Positions 53,382-63,861 are shown, counted from the stretch's first letter. The stretch is 64,000 nucleotides of DNA from JBGCED01 sp045106055 (GCA_045106055.1 JBGCED010000025.1:9777-73776), one strand, 5' to 3'. Translations and numbers: made by a program. The notes: generated by a model not told the origin, from the sequence alone.

Positions 53382-54599
53382 ATGAAAAACCTACCCCTAT
53401 TACGCAACCTTAACCCCTTAACCCATAAAAAAATATTGGTGCGATTGGATTTAAATGTGCCGATTAAGGATGGGGTGATTGGTGATAGAACGCGGATTGA
53501 ACGGGCAATTCCAACCTTGAAATATATGTTGGATGGCGGGGCGAAGATTGCCATTTGCAGCCATCTTGGCAGACCAAAGGGCAAAGCGATGCCTGAATTT
53601 AGCCTAAGGCCATTGCTTGCGCCTTTAAGCGATTTGTTGGGGGTGAAATTGGGCTTTGTGGATGATCTTTATCAAAGCGATTCGGCGCATTATTTTGATG
53701 AAAGCAATATTGTCTTATTTGAAAATTTACGCTTTCACAGCGCGGAAACAGAGAATGATCCTGATTTTGCAAAAAGATTAGCCGCTGGCTTTGATTATTA
53801 TGTGAATGATGCTTTTTCCTGCGCGCATCGCGCCCATGCTTCGGTGCATGGCATTGTGGATATGCTGCCAAGCGTTGCAGGGCTTAGCCTTGAAGCAGAG
53901 GTGAATGCGCTATCGTCTGCGCTGAATGACCCCAAGCGCCCCGTAATGGCGGTGATTGGCGGTGCGAAAATATCAACAAAAATCCCTGTGCTTGAATTTT
54001 TATTAAGCAAATTGGATTATATGGTGATTGGCGGCGGAATGGCAAATGGGTTCTTGGCAGCACAAGGCAAGAATATCGGCAAATCCCTTTGTGAACAGGA
54101 TATGATCCCGACCGCAGCAAAAATTATGAACATGGCAGCGGCTGCGAATTGCGAAATCCTATTGCCGCTGGATGCTGCGGTGGCAACCAAATTTGAAGCG
54201 GGTCAGCCAAGAATTGAACGGATGGTTGATGATGTTCAAGATGATGAGCTTATTTTGGATGTTGGCGCGAAAACCATTGAATTTTTGCAAGAAAAATTGG
54301 CGGGCTGTTCCACCCTATTATGGAATGGGCCGCTTGGGGTGTTTGAACTTGCCCCGTTTGATCATGGCACAAATAAGCTTGCTGAATTTGCTGCACAGCA
54401 AACAAACAGGGGGCAATTAATCTCGGTCGCAGGGGGCGGGGATACGGTTGCCGCCCTAAATCATGGGTTAAGCGGCGTGGCGGAATATAAAAATGCAGAT
54501 GATGCCTTTACCTATATTTCAACCGCAGGCGGTGCATTTTTGGAATGGTTGGAAGGCAAGGATTTGCCAGGAATTGACGCGCTGATCAATCAAACATAA
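53382..54599 (+). CDS. pgk: Phosphoglycerate kinase
   Basis: 405 residues from the ATG at 53382 (GGAG 6 nt upstream); an in-frame TTG at 53370 precedes that site and is rejected. KKILVRLDLNVPIKDG, SHLGRPKGKAMPEFSLRPL, NLRFHSAETENDP, DAFSCAHRAHASVHGI, AVIGGAKISTKIPVLEFLL and WNGPLGVFELAPFDHGT, GGGDTVAAL are all standard. gap and fba, its usual neighbours, are not here. Confidence 0.96.
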   Translation: MKNLPLLRNLNPLTHKKILVRLDLNVPIKDGVIGDRTRIERAIPTLKYMLDGGAKIAICSHLGRPKGKAMPEFSLRPLLAPLSDLLGVKLGFVDDLYQSDSAHYFDESNIVLFENLRFHSAETENDPDFAKRLAAGFDYYVNDAFSCAHRAHASVHGIVDMLPSVAGLSLEAEVNALSSALNDPKRPVMAVIGGAKISTKIPVLEFLLSKLDYMVIGGGMANGFLAAQGKNIGKSLCEQDMIPTAAKIMNMAAAANCEILLPLDAAVATKFEAGQPRIERMVDDVQDDELILDVGAKTIEFLQEKLAGCSTLLWNGPLGVFELAPFDHGTNKLAEFAAQQTNRGQLISVAGGGDTVAALNHGLSGVAEYKNADDAFTYISTAGGAFLEWLEGKDLPGIDALINQT

Positions 54600-54629
54600 A
54601 GAAAGCTTTTAAACAGGAGGGGGCGGGAC

Positions 54630-55880
54630 ATGATTGTAAATCTAACAGGGCAGGAAGCAACACAAGCACAAGCGATTCAATATGGTGCGATGGAAGGGAC
54701 AAGCCCGCCCGCTCATCTTGATCAAACCCGCCTTTACAGGCTGGGGCGGGTGCGCGCATTATTAGCCGAATTTGATTATGCGGGCATCTTGCTTTATGAC
54801 CAGCTTAATATTCGCTATGCAACCGATGCGACCAATATGCAATTATGGTGCAGCCATAATGAAGCGCGCTATTGCCTGATTTTAACCCAAGGCCCTGTTA
54901 TTTTATTTGATTATGGCGGCAAGGATTTATTGACAAAAGGCTTGCCCACGATTGATGAAACCCGCCCTGCGCAAGATTTTTATTATATGTATGCAGGAAA
55001 TAATCAGGATGAAAAGCTGGCATCATGGGCAGGGGAGATTGATGATTTATTAAAACAATATGGGGCGGGCAATAAACGCCTTGCGGTTGACCGAATTGCG
55101 CCGATTGGCACGCTGGCACTTGATCGGCGTGGCTATGACATTATGGACGGTTTTACACTGATGGAAGAAGCCCGCAAGCTTAAATCAGCAGGCGAACTTG
55201 ATTTAATGCGCTATGCCATTCATGCAGCCGAAAATGCAATCCAAATGATGCGCCAGCATTTAAGCGCGGGCATCACCGAAAATGCGCTATGGGCAAAGCT
55301 GCATGAGGGCAATATTGCCCAAGGCGGTGAATGGATTGAAACCCGTTTATTGGCATCAGGCCCTAGAACCAACCCATGGTTTCAAGAATCTTCAATGCGG
55401 CAAATTCAAAAGGGCGATATGGTTGCCTTTGATACTGATATGATTGGTCCTTATGGCTATTGTGCGGATATATCGCGCAGCTTTGTGTGCGATTCAAAGC
55501 CATCGGATGATCAAAAGCGGCTTTATGCAGAAGCAAATTTACAGCTTGAACATAATAAAGCCTTGTTAAAGCCAGGCATCAGCCTGCGGGAATTATCATC
55601 AAAGCTGCGCATTCCCCCAGATCAGTTTAAGAAAATCCGCTATAGCGTTGCCATGCACGGGGTGGGGCTGTGCGATGAATATCCGTTTATCCCCTATTTT
55701 GATGATTTTGATGAAAAAGGCTTTGATGCGGTGCTATTGCCTGGCATGTGTTTATGCGTGGAAGCCTTGGTCGCGCTTGAAGGTAAAGGCGAAGCCGTGA
55801 AGCTTGAAGAACAAATCACCATTACCGAAGATGGGTTTGAACAATTATCAAGCCTGCCGCTTGAAAGCGCGATGCTTTGA
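54630..55880 (+). CDS. dddP: DMSP lyase DddP-like M24 protein
   Basis: 416 residues. The family cleaves dimethylsulfoniopropionate to DMS and acrylate using an iron in a peptidase-like fold. The six metal ligands reported for DddP fit by spacing: Asp268, Asp270 (AFDTD), Asp280 (CADISR), His343 (MHGVG), Glu378 (CVEAL), Glu393 (LEEQ). NIRYATDATNMQLWCSHNEA and GGEWIETRLLASGPRTNPWFQE are far closer to DddP than to proline peptidases. A ribosome site AGGAGG precedes. True peptidase or other M24 activity cannot be fully excluded. Confidence 0.85.
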   Translation: MIVNLTGQEATQAQAIQYGAMEGTSPPAHLDQTRLYRLGRVRALLAEFDYAGILLYDQLNIRYATDATNMQLWCSHNEARYCLILTQGPVILFDYGGKDLLTKGLPTIDETRPAQDFYYMYAGNNQDEKLASWAGEIDDLLKQYGAGNKRLAVDRIAPIGTLALDRRGYDIMDGFTLMEEARKLKSAGELDLMRYAIHAAENAIQMMRQHLSAGITENALWAKLHEGNIAQGGEWIETRLLASGPRTNPWFQESSMRQIQKGDMVAFDTDMIGPYGYCADISRSFVCDSKPSDDQKRLYAEANLQLEHNKALLKPGISLRELSSKLRIPPDQFKKIRYSVAMHGVGLCDEYPFIPYFDDFDEKGFDAVLLPGMCLCVEALVALEGKGEAVKLEEQITITEDGFEQLSSLPLESAML

Positions 55881-55979
55881 TCTATTTTCAAGTGAATTTT
55901 CATTTTATGTTTGATTTTAAGGCTTCAACCGATCATAATTATAAATGATTTTAAAAATATTTTTAGCAGGAGTGCTATC

Positions 55980-56522
55980 GTGACATCACAGCCCGCCGCT
56001 CAGGCGTTTCAAGAATTTTCAAGCTTCACTTATGATCAACTGATTGAATGCGCAAAAGGTGAATTATTTGGCGCAGGAAATCCGCAATTACCATTGCCGC
56101 CCATGTTGATGATTGATAAAATCAATTTAATCAGCGCGGATGGCGGCGAATATGGCAAGGGGCGGATTGAAGCCGAATTTGCCATTAATCCGCAGCGCTG
56201 GTTCTTTGATTGTCATTTTCATGGCGATCCTGTGATGCCTGGCTGCCTTGGGCTTGATGCCATGTGGCAGCTTGTCGGGTTCTTTCTTGGTTGGCGTGGC
56301 GGACAAGGCAAAGGACGCGCGCTTGGCGTGGGGGAAGTTAAGTTTTTTGAACAAATCCTGCCAAGCGCCAAAACGGTTACTTATCAAATTGATTTAAAAC
56401 GGGTGATTATGCGAAAATTAATTATGGGGGTTGCCGATGGCATGGTGCTGGTGGATGGCAAGCCCGCAACCCAAATTGCCGATATGAAGGTTGGATTATT
56501 CAAACCGCAGGAGGATGCATGA
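55980..56522 (+). CDS. fabA: 3-hydroxydecanoyl-ACP dehydratase/isomerase
   Basis: The likely start is GTG at 55980 (AGGAG 6-7 nt upstream), giving 180 residues; the in-frame ATG at 55911 has no ribosome site and adds an odd extension. [36 protein letters not shown] (catalytic His) and [17 protein letters not shown] identify FabA, which makes the cis double bond for unsaturated fatty acids together with FabB. It overlaps fabB by 4 bp. Confidence 0.95.
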   Translation: MTSQPAAQAFQEFSSFTYDQLIECAKGELFGAGNPQLPLPPMLMIDKINLISADGGEYGKGRIEAEFAINPQRWFFDCHFHGDPVMPGCLGLDAMWQLVGFFLGWRGGQGKGRALGVGEVKFFEQILPSAKTVTYQIDLKRVIMRKLIMGVADGMVLVDGKPATQIADMKVGLFKPQEDA

Positions 56523-57757
56523 TGCGGCGCGTTGTTGTTACGGGACTTGGCATTGTATCTGCGATTGGCAATGATGCCAAAGCGGTCACCGAATCATTAA
56601 AATCAGGCACTTCTGGCATCAGCCATTCCCCTGATTATGCAGAACGCGGCTTTCGTTCCCATGTATGCGGGGACATTAAGGGGCTTGATCTTGATGCGAT
56701 GATTGATAAACGCTTGCGCCGTTTTATGGGCGATGGCGCAGCCTATAATTATATTGCGATGAAGCAAGCGATTGAGGATGCGGGGCTGGATGATGATCTG
56801 GTATCCAATGAACGCAGCGGGCTTGTGGTTGGCTCTGGCGGGCCATCAACCCGCAATTTATGCCATGCGTTTGATACAGCGCGCAATCAGTCGGCAAAGC
56901 GGGTTGGTCCCTTTATGGTGCCGCGCGTCATGTCGTCAACCAATTCGGCAACCTTGGCAACGCCCTTTAAAATTAAGGGCGTGAATTATACGATCAGCTC
57001 GGCTTGCACGACCAGCTTGCATTGTATTGGTCATGGCACAGAACTTATTCAATGGGGCAAGCAGGATATTGTCTTTGCTGGCGGCGGCGAAGAATTGGAT
57101 TGGACGATGACGGTGCTGTTTGATGCGATGGGGGCATTATCATCCAATTTTAATGATGATCCCACGCGCGCATCTCGCGCTTATGATCAAGGTCGCGATG
57201 GATTTGTAATTGCGGGCGGCGGCGGTGTCGTTGTGCTTGAAGCTTTGGATCACGCGCTTGCGCGGGGCGCAAAAATTTATGGCGAAGTCGTTGGCTATGC
57301 TGCAAATTCCGATGGGCATGATATGGTGCAACCGTCGGGTGAGGGCGCGGTGCGCTGCATGAAGCTTGCGATGAAAGGGCATGATGGTCAGGGGCTTGAC
57401 GGCAAGATCAACTATATCAACACCCATGGCACTTCAACCCCTGTTGGCGATTTGAAAGAGCTTGAAGCGATCAAACAAGTCTTTGATCAAGATAATATGC
57501 CAATGATTGGATCAACCAAATCCATGACGGGTCATTCGCTGGGGGCAACGGGCGCGCAAGAATTAATTTACTGTCTGTTAATGATGCAGCATGGCTTTAT
57601 TGCGCCATCGATTAACATTGACACGCTTGACCCTGCTGCCGAAAACATGCCGATTGCGCTTCAGCGCGTTGACAATGTTGATTTTGACATGGTGCTTTCC
57701 AATTCCTTTGGCTTTGGCGGCACGAATGGCAGCATCATCATGCGAAAAATGAAGTGA
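56519..57757 (+). CDS. fabB: 3-oxoacyl-ACP synthase I
   Basis: 412 residues. [17 protein letters not shown] starts the thiolase fold. The catalytic triad is in [15 protein letters not shown] (Cys), [13 protein letters not shown] (His) and [15 protein letters not shown] (His); [12 protein letters not shown] closes it. It elongates the FabA product. Either of two adjacent ATG codons may be used. Confidence 0.96.
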   Translation: MMRRVVVTGLGIVSAIGNDAKAVTESLKSGTSGISHSPDYAERGFRSHVCGDIKGLDLDAMIDKRLRRFMGDGAAYNYIAMKQAIEDAGLDDDLVSNERSGLVVGSGGPSTRNLCHAFDTARNQSAKRVGPFMVPRVMSSTNSATLATPFKIKGVNYTISSACTTSLHCIGHGTELIQWGKQDIVFAGGGEELDWTMTVLFDAMGALSSNFNDDPTRASRAYDQGRDGFVIAGGGGVVVLEALDHALARGAKIYGEVVGYAANSDGHDMVQPSGEGAVRCMKLAMKGHDGQGLDGKINYINTHGTSTPVGDLKELEAIKQVFDQDNMPMIGSTKSMTGHSLGATGAQELIYCLLMMQHGFIAPSINIDTLDPAAENMPIALQRVDNVDFDMVLSNSFGFGGTNGSIIMRKMK

Positions 57758-57758
57758 G

Positions 57759-58592
57759 TTGATGATGAATGAAAATGTAAATTCAAAAGCCGATAAGCTC
57801 GAAGCCACTGGCAGCTTGATGGCAGGTAAAAAAGGCTTGGTGATGGGCGTTGCCAATGATCATTCCATTGCATGGGGCATTGCAAAAGCATGCGCGATGC
57901 AAGGGGCGGAAATTGCGCTAACCTATCAGGGGGAAGCCTATGAAAAGCGGGTGCGCGGGCTTGCTTCCAAGCTTGGCAGCAATATTTGTTTGCCATGCAA
58001 TGTCGAAGATGAAAGCAGCTGCGAAGCTGTATTTCAATCCTTAAAGCAAGAATGGGGCGAACTTGATTTTTTGGTTCATGCGATTGCCTTTTCAGATAAG
58101 GATGAATTAACAGGCAGATTCATTGATGGCAGCCGCCAGAATTTTTTAAGATCAATGGATATTTCCTGCTATTCCTTGACCCAGCTTTGCAAGCTTGCTG
58201 AACCTTTGCTTAATGATGGCGGGTCGGTGCTTACCCTAAGCTATGAAGGGGCGCAGCGCGTCATGCCAAATTATAATGTGATGGGGGTTGCCAAGGCAGC
58301 GCTTGAAGCATCGGTGCGTTATTTATCCCATGATTTGGGGGTAAAAGGGGTAAGGGTTAATGCAATCTCCGCAGGGCCCATGCGCACTTTGGCAGGCAGC
58401 GCCGTTGGCGGCGCGCGTTTTAGCTATAATTGGCAAGGAAAATCATCGGCACTTGGGCGTAATTTAAATTTGGATGATGTTGGGCCATCCGCGCTTTATC
58501 TGTTAAGCGGGCTTGGCGGCGGGGTTACAGGCGAAGTTTTATATGTTGATGGGGGCTATCACATGATCGGCATGGCAATTCCAAAATCGTAA
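57759..58592 (+). CDS. fabI: Enoyl-ACP reductase (NADH), FabI type
   Basis: 277 residues. [22 protein letters not shown] is the nucleotide loop of Fab[17 protein letters not shown] follows, and the active site shows Tyr in LSYEGAQ and Tyr plus Lys in [32 protein letters not shown] is typical. It reduces the enoyl-ACP in each elongation round. The order fabA-fabB-fabI is common in alphaproteobacteria; a Fur-type regulator often found upstream is absent. Confidence 0.95.
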   Translation: MMMNENVNSKADKLEATGSLMAGKKGLVMGVANDHSIAWGIAKACAMQGAEIALTYQGEAYEKRVRGLASKLGSNICLPCNVEDESSCEAVFQSLKQEWGELDFLVHAIAFSDKDELTGRFIDGSRQNFLRSMDISCYSLTQLCKLAEPLLNDGGSVLTLSYEGAQRVMPNYNVMGVAKAALEASVRYLSHDLGVKGVRVNAISAGPMRTLAGSAVGGARFSYNWQGKSSALGRNLNLDDVGPSALYLLSGLGGGVTGEVLYVDGGYHMIGMAIPKS

Positions 58593-58602
58593 GGAAAATT
58601 TT

Positions 58603-59268
58603 ATGATCACATCACATGACGCGATCAAGACCAGATGGCCAATGCTAAAGCATGTTGATCATCCTTTGATTCAGCATAAATTATCGCTCATGCGCGATGT
58701 TAAAACCTCAACCATTGAATTTCGTAATTTACTCAAGGAAATATCAATGTTGATGGGGTATGAAGTTACCCATGATTTGCCGCTGCGCCATGCTGAAATT
58801 GAAACCCCGATGGAACATATGCGCGCCCCATTTATGGATGGGTTAAAGCCCGCAATTATTCCCATTTTACGCGCGGGGCTGGGCATGAGCGATGGACTCA
58901 TAGAACTTATCCCAGGGGCAAGAATTGGTCATATTGGATTATTTCGTGACCATGATACCAAATTGCCGCAACAATATTTTGTAAAACTGCCCGCTTTGGA
59001 AGAACGGCTGGTGATTTTATGCGATCCCATGCTGGCAACGGGACATTCTGCGGCTTATGCGGTGAAATTATTAATTGAACATGGCGCGCAGCCGGTTAAT
59101 ATTCGCTTTATGTCGCTGCTTGCTGCGCCAGAGGGCTTGGATGCGTTTTTTGATTCCTGCCCTGATGTTAAGCTATTCACCGCAGCGATTGATCGTTGTT
59201 TGAATGATAATGCCTATATCATGCCGGGGCTTGGTGATGCTGGCGATCGTTTGTTTGGTACGAAATGA
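58603..59268 (+). CDS. upp: Uracil phosphoribosyltransferase
   Basis: 221 residues, about a dozen more than the E. coli enzyme at the N-terminus. [47 protein letters not shown] (PRPP loop) and [15 protein letters not shown] at the C-terminus (uracil site) are the family signatures. It makes UMP from uracil and PRPP, complementing the deo genes in salvage. It starts 10 bp after fabI. Confidence 0.96.
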   Translation: MITSHDAIKTRWPMLKHVDHPLIQHKLSLMRDVKTSTIEFRNLLKEISMLMGYEVTHDLPLRHAEIETPMEHMRAPFMDGLKPAIIPILRAGLGMSDGLIELIPGARIGHIGLFRDHDTKLPQQYFVKLPALEERLVILCDPMLATGHSAAYAVKLLIEHGAQPVNIRFMSLLAAPEGLDAFFDSCPDVKLFTAAIDRCLNDNAYIMPGLGDAGDRLFGTK

Positions 59269-59312
59269 TGATATGCCGTGCTATGCTATGCGATTTGGTT
59301 TATAAGCAATAG

Positions 59313-60746
59313 ATGAATAATCCTGAACAGCGCCCAGATGGAAACATCCCGCCCCCCCCTCCAACAGAAGCGGATGGCGATGCGTTTGATGCGCTTTATG
59401 GGCTAAGCGAACAGGATTTAGACCGCCTTAGCGCGATTTTAAACGAAGATCCCCCCAATTCCGATGCGTTAAATGAATTTATCGCCCCCATTCACGCCGC
59501 TGACCTTGCCGATATTATTGAACAGCTTGACCGCGATCAACGCATTAAGCTGCTGCAAGTGCTTGGTGCAGACATTGATTCCGAGGCGATTAGCCACCTA
59601 AATTACAGTTTGCGGCTGAAATTACTGCGCCATGTGCCGCTTCAAACTTTGGCAATTCTGGTCAAAGACCTTGAATCGGATGATGCCATTGATATTATTG
59701 AGGATTTAAGCGAAGAAGAGCAAGAAAATCTGTTGAGGCTGGTGCCATCACAAGATCGCGCCGTCTATGAATTGGGCTTATCCTTCCCCGAAGATTCCGC
59801 AGGGCGTTTGATGCGCCGCGAGCTTGTAACCATTCCCAATTTTTGGACAGTGGGTCAAAGCATTGATTATTTAAGGGGCAAGGCGCAAAGCAATATCCCC
59901 GAAGATTTTTACAGTTTGGTGGTGGTTGGCCCGCAGCATAAGCCTGTAGGGCTGGTGCGTTTGGCAAAATTATTAACCTCCACCAGAGTAACGGCGATTG
60001 CGGCGATTATGGAACGCGAATTAAAATTAATTCCCGTTGATATGGATCAAGAGGATGTTGCCTTTTTGTTTAAGCAATATGGGCTGGTTGAAACGCCCGT
60101 GATTGATCAGCAAGGCAGGCTGGTAGGGTCAATTACAATTGATGATATTGTGGATGTTATTCAAGAAGAGCATGAAGAAGATATGCTATCCATGGCGGGG
60201 GTGCGCCATGATGATTTTTACGCCGATGTCATTAAAACAACGGGCGCGCGCCTTAGCTGGCTGGTGATTAATTTAATCACCGCGATTGCGGCAAGCTTGG
60301 TGATTGGCTTGTTTGAAGGGGCGCTAACCCAGCTGGTCGCGCTTTCCGTGTTGATGCCGATTGTGGCATCGATGGGCGGCAATGCTGGCACCCAAACCTT
60401 AACCGTTGCGGTGCGCGCGCTTGCAACCAATGAACTTACCGCTGCAAATGCAAGCGCGATTGTGGTCAAAGAAGGGCTGGTTGGCGGGCTGAACGGCATT
60501 ATTTTTGCGCTGCTGATTGGCTGCGTTGCGTGGGGCTGGTATGGCAATATGGCACTTGGAATTGTGATTGCGGCGGCGATGATCATTAATTTATTGATGG
60601 CAGGGGTTGCGGGGGTTGCCATTCCCGTTATTCTGGATCGCTTTGGGCGCGACCCCGCAATTTCATCCGCCGTATTCCTAACCACCGTCACGGATATTGT
60701 CGGCTTCCTATCCTTCCTTGGACTTGCCACCCTTATCTTGCTTTAA
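59313..60746 (+). CDS. mgtE: Magnesium transporter MgtE
   Basis: 477 residues. A Pro-rich start (NIPPPPPTEAD), the MgtE N domain (about residues 30-150, AADLADIIEQLDRDQRIKLL), a CBS pair (about 155-275, MRRELVTIPNFWTVGQSIDYL and VDVIQEEHEEDMLSMAGV) and five membrane helices at the end (MGGNAGTQTLTVAVRAL, VFLTTVTDIVGFLSFLGLA). N and CBS domains sense cytosolic Mg2+. The leader is too short for an Mg riboswitch. Confidence 0.96.
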   Translation: MNNPEQRPDGNIPPPPPTEADGDAFDALYGLSEQDLDRLSAILNEDPPNSDALNEFIAPIHAADLADIIEQLDRDQRIKLLQVLGADIDSEAISHLNYSLRLKLLRHVPLQTLAILVKDLESDDAIDIIEDLSEEEQENLLRLVPSQDRAVYELGLSFPEDSAGRLMRRELVTIPNFWTVGQSIDYLRGKAQSNIPEDFYSLVVVGPQHKPVGLVRLAKLLTSTRVTAIAAIMERELKLIPVDMDQEDVAFLFKQYGLVETPVIDQQGRLVGSITIDDIVDVIQEEHEEDMLSMAGVRHDDFYADVIKTTGARLSWLVINLITAIAASLVIGLFEGALTQLVALSVLMPIVASMGGNAGTQTLTVAVRALATNELTAANASAIVVKEGLVGGLNGIIFALLIGCVAWGWYGNMALGIVIAAAMIINLLMAGVAGVAIPVILDRFGRDPAISSAVFLTTVTDIVGFLSFLGLATLILL

Positions 60747-60804
60747 AGGTAAATAAAAGCACTTTATTAAAGTTTAAACAACCTATGAAGATGTAATAGC
60801 TAAC

Positions 60805-61770
60805 TTATAAATTCGCGGAATATGGCAATGATTTTATATAATCTTCCATAAATTTCCAATCTGGGTTGCCTTGTGGTGTGGTAGGAAGTTTTATTTTTGC
60901 CATTGCTAAAGAGTTTCTATATTTTCTTCCGAAAGAATATTTTGGCCTTTCTAAATCCAATAAAGTAACTAGAAATAATCCAATATATTTATTTAAGTTT
61001 TTGTTGTATCCAACGGAAAGTGTTGTTGAGCCTATAAAGGAATCTGGCATATAATTTGAGTAGCCAACAGAACCTTGTCCATCACAAATAAAAACAACAC
61101 AATTACCTTTTGTTACAAGATTTTTATTTATTTTAACTTTATTCATCAAGCCATTATTTGATTTCTTAGCACCAATATAAAAAATATCGTGACCATCTTC
61201 TAATAGTTCAGAAGCATTTGGACATTTACAATTTTCTATATCAAATAAATCACCAATATTAAAACTTTTCCAGTCATCCATATTTAATTTCACAGGATGT
61301 TTTTTTAAAATAGACTTATGTATATTATTATATTTAAAAATATTAAAGTCATTCACCCAATCTGGTATTTCATCAAGAGATGGAATTTGTAACTTTTTTA
61401 AGGATCGATTCGCCTCACGACCAAATGCACTAAATCGATACCTATTCACAGTTATAGAATGGGTATAAAATAACTTTTCTGTTAAACTCATCATTACTCT
61501 AGGTTTTAAAATTACAACATTTTGTCCTGTATAAAATGGTTGTGTTTGAACAAATGATGATAGAACATATGTTCCACCTAAAGAAACAGTAATTAAATCT
61601 GATTCATATGGATCAATATTATTATAACAATCAACAGTGCATACAACACCATTATTTTTTGAGGTTCTGCTAACAAAATTAATGCCTATATTTTTATCAG
61701 ATATTGACATTTTATTCATGTCAAATTTATTTCCATATTGAATAGAAAAAATCTCCTGTAATTCAATCAT
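60805..61770 (-). CDS. Restriction-modification specificity subunit (BcgI-B-like, HsdS type)
   Basis: 321 residues with the two-part layout of type I and BcgI-type S subunits. The second half starts DDWKSFNIGDLFDIENCKC, holds GNCVVFICDGQGSVGYSNY and ends PTTPQGNPDWKFMEDYIKSL, the usual close of BcgI-like S proteins. The first half (EIFSIQYGNKFDMNKM to LKKLQIPSLDEIPDW) is the other target-recognition half. It overlaps the RM gene by 1 bp (TAATG). Codon use is strongly AT-biased, unlike the neighbours on either side. Confidence 0.85.
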   Translation of the reverse strand: MIELQEIFSIQYGNKFDMNKMSISDKNIGINFVSRTSKNNGVVCTVDCYNNIDPYESDLITVSLGGTYVLSSFVQTQPFYTGQNVVILKPRVMMSLTEKLFYTHSITVNRYRFSAFGREANRSLKKLQIPSLDEIPDWVNDFNIFKYNNIHKSILKKHPVKLNMDDWKSFNIGDLFDIENCKCPNASELLEDGHDIFYIGAKKSNNGLMNKVKINKNLVTKGNCVVFICDGQGSVGYSNYMPDSFIGSTTLSVGYNKNLNKYIGLFLVTLLDLERPKYSFGRKYRNSLAMAKIKLPTTPQGNPDWKFMEDYIKSLPYSANL

Positions 61771-63659
61771 TATTTTGTACCATTCATTAGCTTAAATAAT
61801 GCATATTTTTTCACTACGTCTTCAAAATCTTCACGAGTTATTTTTGAGTAATCTGTTTCAAGATAAGCTTCTGCACACCATTCATCATCTGCTGTTACAT
61901 AGGCTGTAACTGATTCTCCTTTATGGGTTTCTTTGTTTTTATAAGTTTCTACCCATCGTTTCTTTATATCGTTCCATTCTTCTTTTAAATCGATTCTTCC
62001 TAGGTGTTTCGTTTTAACAAAACCATCATTACGCCAATAGCCAAACCATGTTTTTTTATTAGTTTCTTCATGTGGTTTTCCCGCTTCAAAAACAACAATA
62101 CATGTTACTGTTCCTACAGGATAGAATAATTCATTAGGCATGGACATTACTGCCTTTAATGTGTGATTTTTAAGAATATCTTTTTTAGCTTGACCTGGAG
62201 AAATAACACAACTAATTGGCACAATTGCAACGCCAATTCCACCAATAGAAAGCTGATCTAGCATGTGTTTTACAAAATAGAGTTCGTGAAGTTCTGCATC
62301 ACTTTTTGATTGAGCATATGGCGGGTTTAATAAACCAACATTAGGTTGATTTATATAAATTTTATTTTCTTCTTTGCTTCTTTCACGAATTGACTTTGTA
62401 ATGGCTTCATCAAAGCAACTTCCTTGATGCAGATTTGCTTTCCCATCACCTCGCAAGATCATATTACTTGCCGCTAATGCAAACATTTTAGGGTTGTTTT
62501 CTATACCAATTAAACGATTTTTCTTAATATCTAACCTTTCTTCTTCTGTCATTGCTGTTTTCAGCATTGCTTGCATAGCAGATATTAAAAATGCCCCAGT
62601 ACCAGCACAAATATCTAAAACAGTGTCTTTTTTGCTAATATTAGCAATTTCACAAAACAATTCTGTTATATGCCTTGGCGTTAAGACAATGCCCAGTGCC
62701 TTTTTATCACCACCTGTATATTTTAAAAATTCACCATAAAAATGCCCTACAACATCAAAATTATGATAAACACTAATAAAGGGCCATACGTTTTCATTTA
62801 TTTTTTTAATGACTTCACAAAGAACACCTTGAGGGTATTTTTTTGATAATTTTGAATCAGGTTTTCCTAAATTTGGTGATGCTGCAACATTCGCATATGG
62901 TTGCCTCATAGTATCTTTCTTTGCTTGTGGTATATCTGCAATATCTAATTGTTTCTTAATGGCACTTAGCCATTCATCAGGCAATTCTGTTGCTTGATAA
63001 TTTTGAAATGATTTTGCAAACCCTTTATTCATTAAAGCTATTAATGTTCCGCTAACCAATAAAGGCTTATCTTCTTCTGAAATTTTGGCAGTCGTCCAAA
63101 TAAATTCATGAAGTTCTTTTGCAAATGAAATTAAATCTTGGTGTCTTTTCTTCTCCACTTCTGGATCAAAGGCAGAAAGTCTATAATAGTCTTCAAATGG
63201 TAATATCTTATCAACTTGTTTTCCAGACTCATTACATAATTCTTTGAAAGAAGAGCTGCCACAAGGCATTAGATAGTTAGTGATTAATAATGAATCGTCT
63301 GTTGTTCCACTTACTGCAATAGCCAGAACTGTATATTCTTTGGATAAGTGTGTTGCGTAATGTAAAACACCATCAACCGCATAATCTTTGGGAATGTCAC
63401 GAGTTTTACTTTCATGATCCTTAACATTAGCTTTGCATTCAATAACAATAATAAAATTTGGATCAAGTTCTGAACTAATGATAAATTCAGGATAACCACC
63501 TTTTCCAGTTTTCGATTTGCTGGCTTTTGATAAGAGTGTTTTAACACGCTTAATTTCAGATTTTTGTTCTTCTACTGATATGCCGTTTTCTGGTTCATAG
63601 TAACCACATAAACGCAATCTATCACGAACTAGGTTTTCTGTTATTCTCTCATTTGCCAT
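61770..63659 (-). CDS. Fused nuclease-methyltransferase of a BcgI-like restriction system
   Basis: About 629 residues; numbers here count from an alternative ATG at 63671, four codons earlier. The N-terminal 150 residues form a type I R-like nuclease domain with GYPEFIISSELD (Pro61-Glu62) and IVIECKA (Glu78-x-Lys80), a PD-(D/E)xK site. The rest is an HsdM-type N6-adenine methylase: TPRHITELFCEIA (331), motif I DICAGTG (353-359) and NPPY (449-452). Nuclease plus methylase in one chain, with a separate S gene, is the BcgI (type IIB) design. I prefer the start at 63659 for ribosome-site spacing. Confidence 0.87.
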   Translation of the reverse strand: MANERITENLVRDRLRLCGYYEPENGISVEEQKSEIKRVKTLLSKASKSKTGKGGYPEFIISSELDPNFIIVIECKANVKDHESKTRDIPKDYAVDGVLHYATHLSKEYTVLAIAVSGTTDDSLLITNYLMPCGSSSFKELCNESGKQVDKILPFEDYYRLSAFDPEVEKKRHQDLISFAKELHEFIWTTAKISEEDKPLLVSGTLIALMNKGFAKSFQNYQATELPDEWLSAIKKQLDIADIPQAKKDTMRQPYANVAASPNLGKPDSKLSKKYPQGVLCEVIKKINENVWPFISVYHNFDVVGHFYGEFLKYTGGDKKALGIVLTPRHITELFCEIANISKKDTVLDICAGTGAFLISAMQAMLKTAMTEEERLDIKKNRLIGIENNPKMFALAASNMILRGDGKANLHQGSCFDEAITKSIRERSKEENKIYINQPNVGLLNPPYAQSKSDAELHELYFVKHMLDQLSIGGIGVAIVPISCVISPGQAKKDILKNHTLKAVMSMPNELFYPVGTVTCIVVFEAGKPHEETNKKTWFGYWRNDGFVKTKHLGRIDLKEEWNDIKKRWVETYKNKETHKGESVTAYVTADDEWCAEAYLETDYSKITREDFEDVVKKYALFKLMNGTK

Positions 63660-63702
63660 TACACAATTCATTCCTTATTCATTTTTGATTGTATATCTAT
63701 TT

Positions 63703-63730
63703 ATAATACATATTAATGCCTATGTGTAAA
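63703..63730 (-). promoter_or_regulatory. Candidate promoter of the restriction-modification operon
   Basis: On the minus strand TTTACA (63725-63730) and TATTAT (63703-63708) are 16 bp apart, about 45 nt before the RM start. The region is AT-rich, so chance matches are likely. No C-protein operator is visible. Confidence 0.4.
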
Positions 63731-63861
63731 AATTATTTGTATGGAGGTGACTTGTTATGGAACAGAGCCTAAATTAATTGTTGAGCTGAATTGGGCAATC
63801 AAAACATGAGACGGAATCGTTGTAAGCTGCCCTGTTTTTCTAAAAACCTTATCAGGAAAAT

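Noticed and set aside
59269..59312. Magnesium riboswitch before mgtE
   Set aside because: Only 44 bp separate upp from mgtE and no extended structure is possible there.
60747..63861. Prophage or integrative element around the restriction genes
   Set aside because: No integrase, phage structural gene, tRNA or flanking repeat is visible; only composition suggests transfer.
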